NCBI GenBank assembly: GCA_033961575.1
Contig: CM066730.1
Location: 156,081,523 to 156,145,522, forward strand
Reading direction: 5' to 3'
DNA length: 64,000 nt
Source: Aselliscus stoliczkanus
Taxonomy: Eukaryota > Chordata > Mammalia > Chiroptera > Hipposideridae
Shown: positions 63,450-64,000 of the stretch, piece by piece
How positions within the stretch are numbered: the stretch's first letter is position 1
Layout: each line of letters starts with the position of its first letter
The notes under the pieces: generated by a model
The model's input: only the letters and a program-made list of their open reading frames with translations
Databases searched by the model: none
Told to the model about the DNA's origin: nothing
Made by a program: the position numbers and the translations under genes

Positions 63450-63960
63450 ATGTCAAACTTTCATTCATCCATCAAATATGCATCTACATCCATTCCATGT
63501 GTCAGGCTTAGGGCCAGGCACTGATGATATGGAATCGAGTAAATCATTGTCTGTACGAAGTGCTGTGAAAAGACTCATGGGAATGGAGAGATGGGAAGGA
63601 TTGTGACCTCTTTGGGCTATTTGGGAGGAAGGCATTTGAACTAGGTCAGGCTGGAGAGTGGAAAAGAGGGGAGGCCTGGAAATTCCAGACTGGAAGAATA
63701 GCATATACTGGCAGTTAGGCAGAAAAGCAGAATGCATGACTGATATGTAGGTGGGAGTTAGGAGAAGAAGGAGGGAGGTGGATGGGAATTAATTGATCAG
63801 GGCTGATTAGGAACAGGTCTTGAAGGGTTCTGAATGTCAAATGTTATGCTAAGGCCTATGTAGGCCTTTGGGAGAGATTCAAGGATTTGGAGCTTACAAA
63901 AGATCCAATCCAACAAAGATCTCTCTGGTCACCCTCATGGAAATAACTGGGGCCCAGGGA
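63450..63960 (-). mobile_element. L2, antisense
   Basis: 'tttcattcatccatcaaata', 'gtgtcaggcttagggccagg', 'caggtcttgaagggttctga', 'caacaaagatctctctggtc' follow the antisense L2 from its 3' tip inward. It runs close to the window end. Confidence 0.8.
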
Positions 63961-64000
63961 CCAGGCATAGACTCTGCCTGGCTTGCGGGAGAGATGGAGA

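Overview
This window looks like gene-free mammalian nuclear DNA, either intergenic or inside a very large intron, and most likely from a bat. The sequence shows dense ancient mammalian repeats (MIR, L2, MLT1 LTRs, MER20 and other hAT elements, L1 3' ends), dinucleotide and tetranucleotide microsatellites, and low CpG. Several copies of one tRNA-derived SINE have a GGCCGGCC-type head, an RNA polymerase III A/B box pair and, in the long form, a tail ending CCCCAATAAAATCTT. That architecture resembles the Rhin-1-like SINEs of rhinolophoid (Yinpterochiroptera) bats. The bat assignment is inference from memory of the family and I cannot resolve it to genus. I found no protein-coding exon, CpG island or functional RNA gene. 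The longer open frames are microsatellite translations, transposon remnants or chance.

Layout. 0-5.8 kb: MIR, L2, TG microsatellites and unique sequence with one conserved-looking block near 2.0-2.3 kb. 5.9-8.6 kb: a long SINE, then two short head-only SINEs, one splitting a MIR. 8.6-17.6 kb: L2/MIR and unique sequence, a conserved-looking block at 14.35 kb, TATC and CA repeats. 17.6-20 kb: antisense L1 3' end followed by antisense L2. 21.8-24.3 kb: a MIR split by a mariner-like MITE, a MIR carrying a second long SINE, a TA microsatellite and another short SINE. 24.8-27 kb: homeodomain-site-rich conserved-looking blocks. 30.3-31.8 kb: two hAT elements sharing one 8-bp target, then an L2 split by an MLT1 LTR. 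33-41 kb: an L1 with a nested hAT-like element, L2 with a nested SINE, a sense L1 3' end, and an L2 split by a MIR. 45.7-48.2 kb: TC repeat, old L1 pieces, a 37-bp tRNA-Thr 5' half, a short SINE, a conserved-looking block and more L1. 51.13-54.88 kb: a complete HAL1 ('half-L1') retrotransposon with target-site duplication, 5' UTR, decayed ORF1, no ORF2 and a nested SINE. 55.3-64 kb: L1, two different mariner-type nonautonomous elements, a GGAGA expansion inside a MIR, a SINE, an MLT1 LTR and L2.

How it fits together: no genes cooperate here. The record is one of successive transposon waves. L2, MIR, hAT and MLT1 are the substrate. L1 and HAL1 are later, and the tRNA SINEs, which sit in clean target duplications inside MIR, L2 and HAL1, are youngest. 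If the window has a function, the best candidates are the unique AT-rich, CpG-retaining blocks listed as possible conserved non-coding elements; conservation was not tested.
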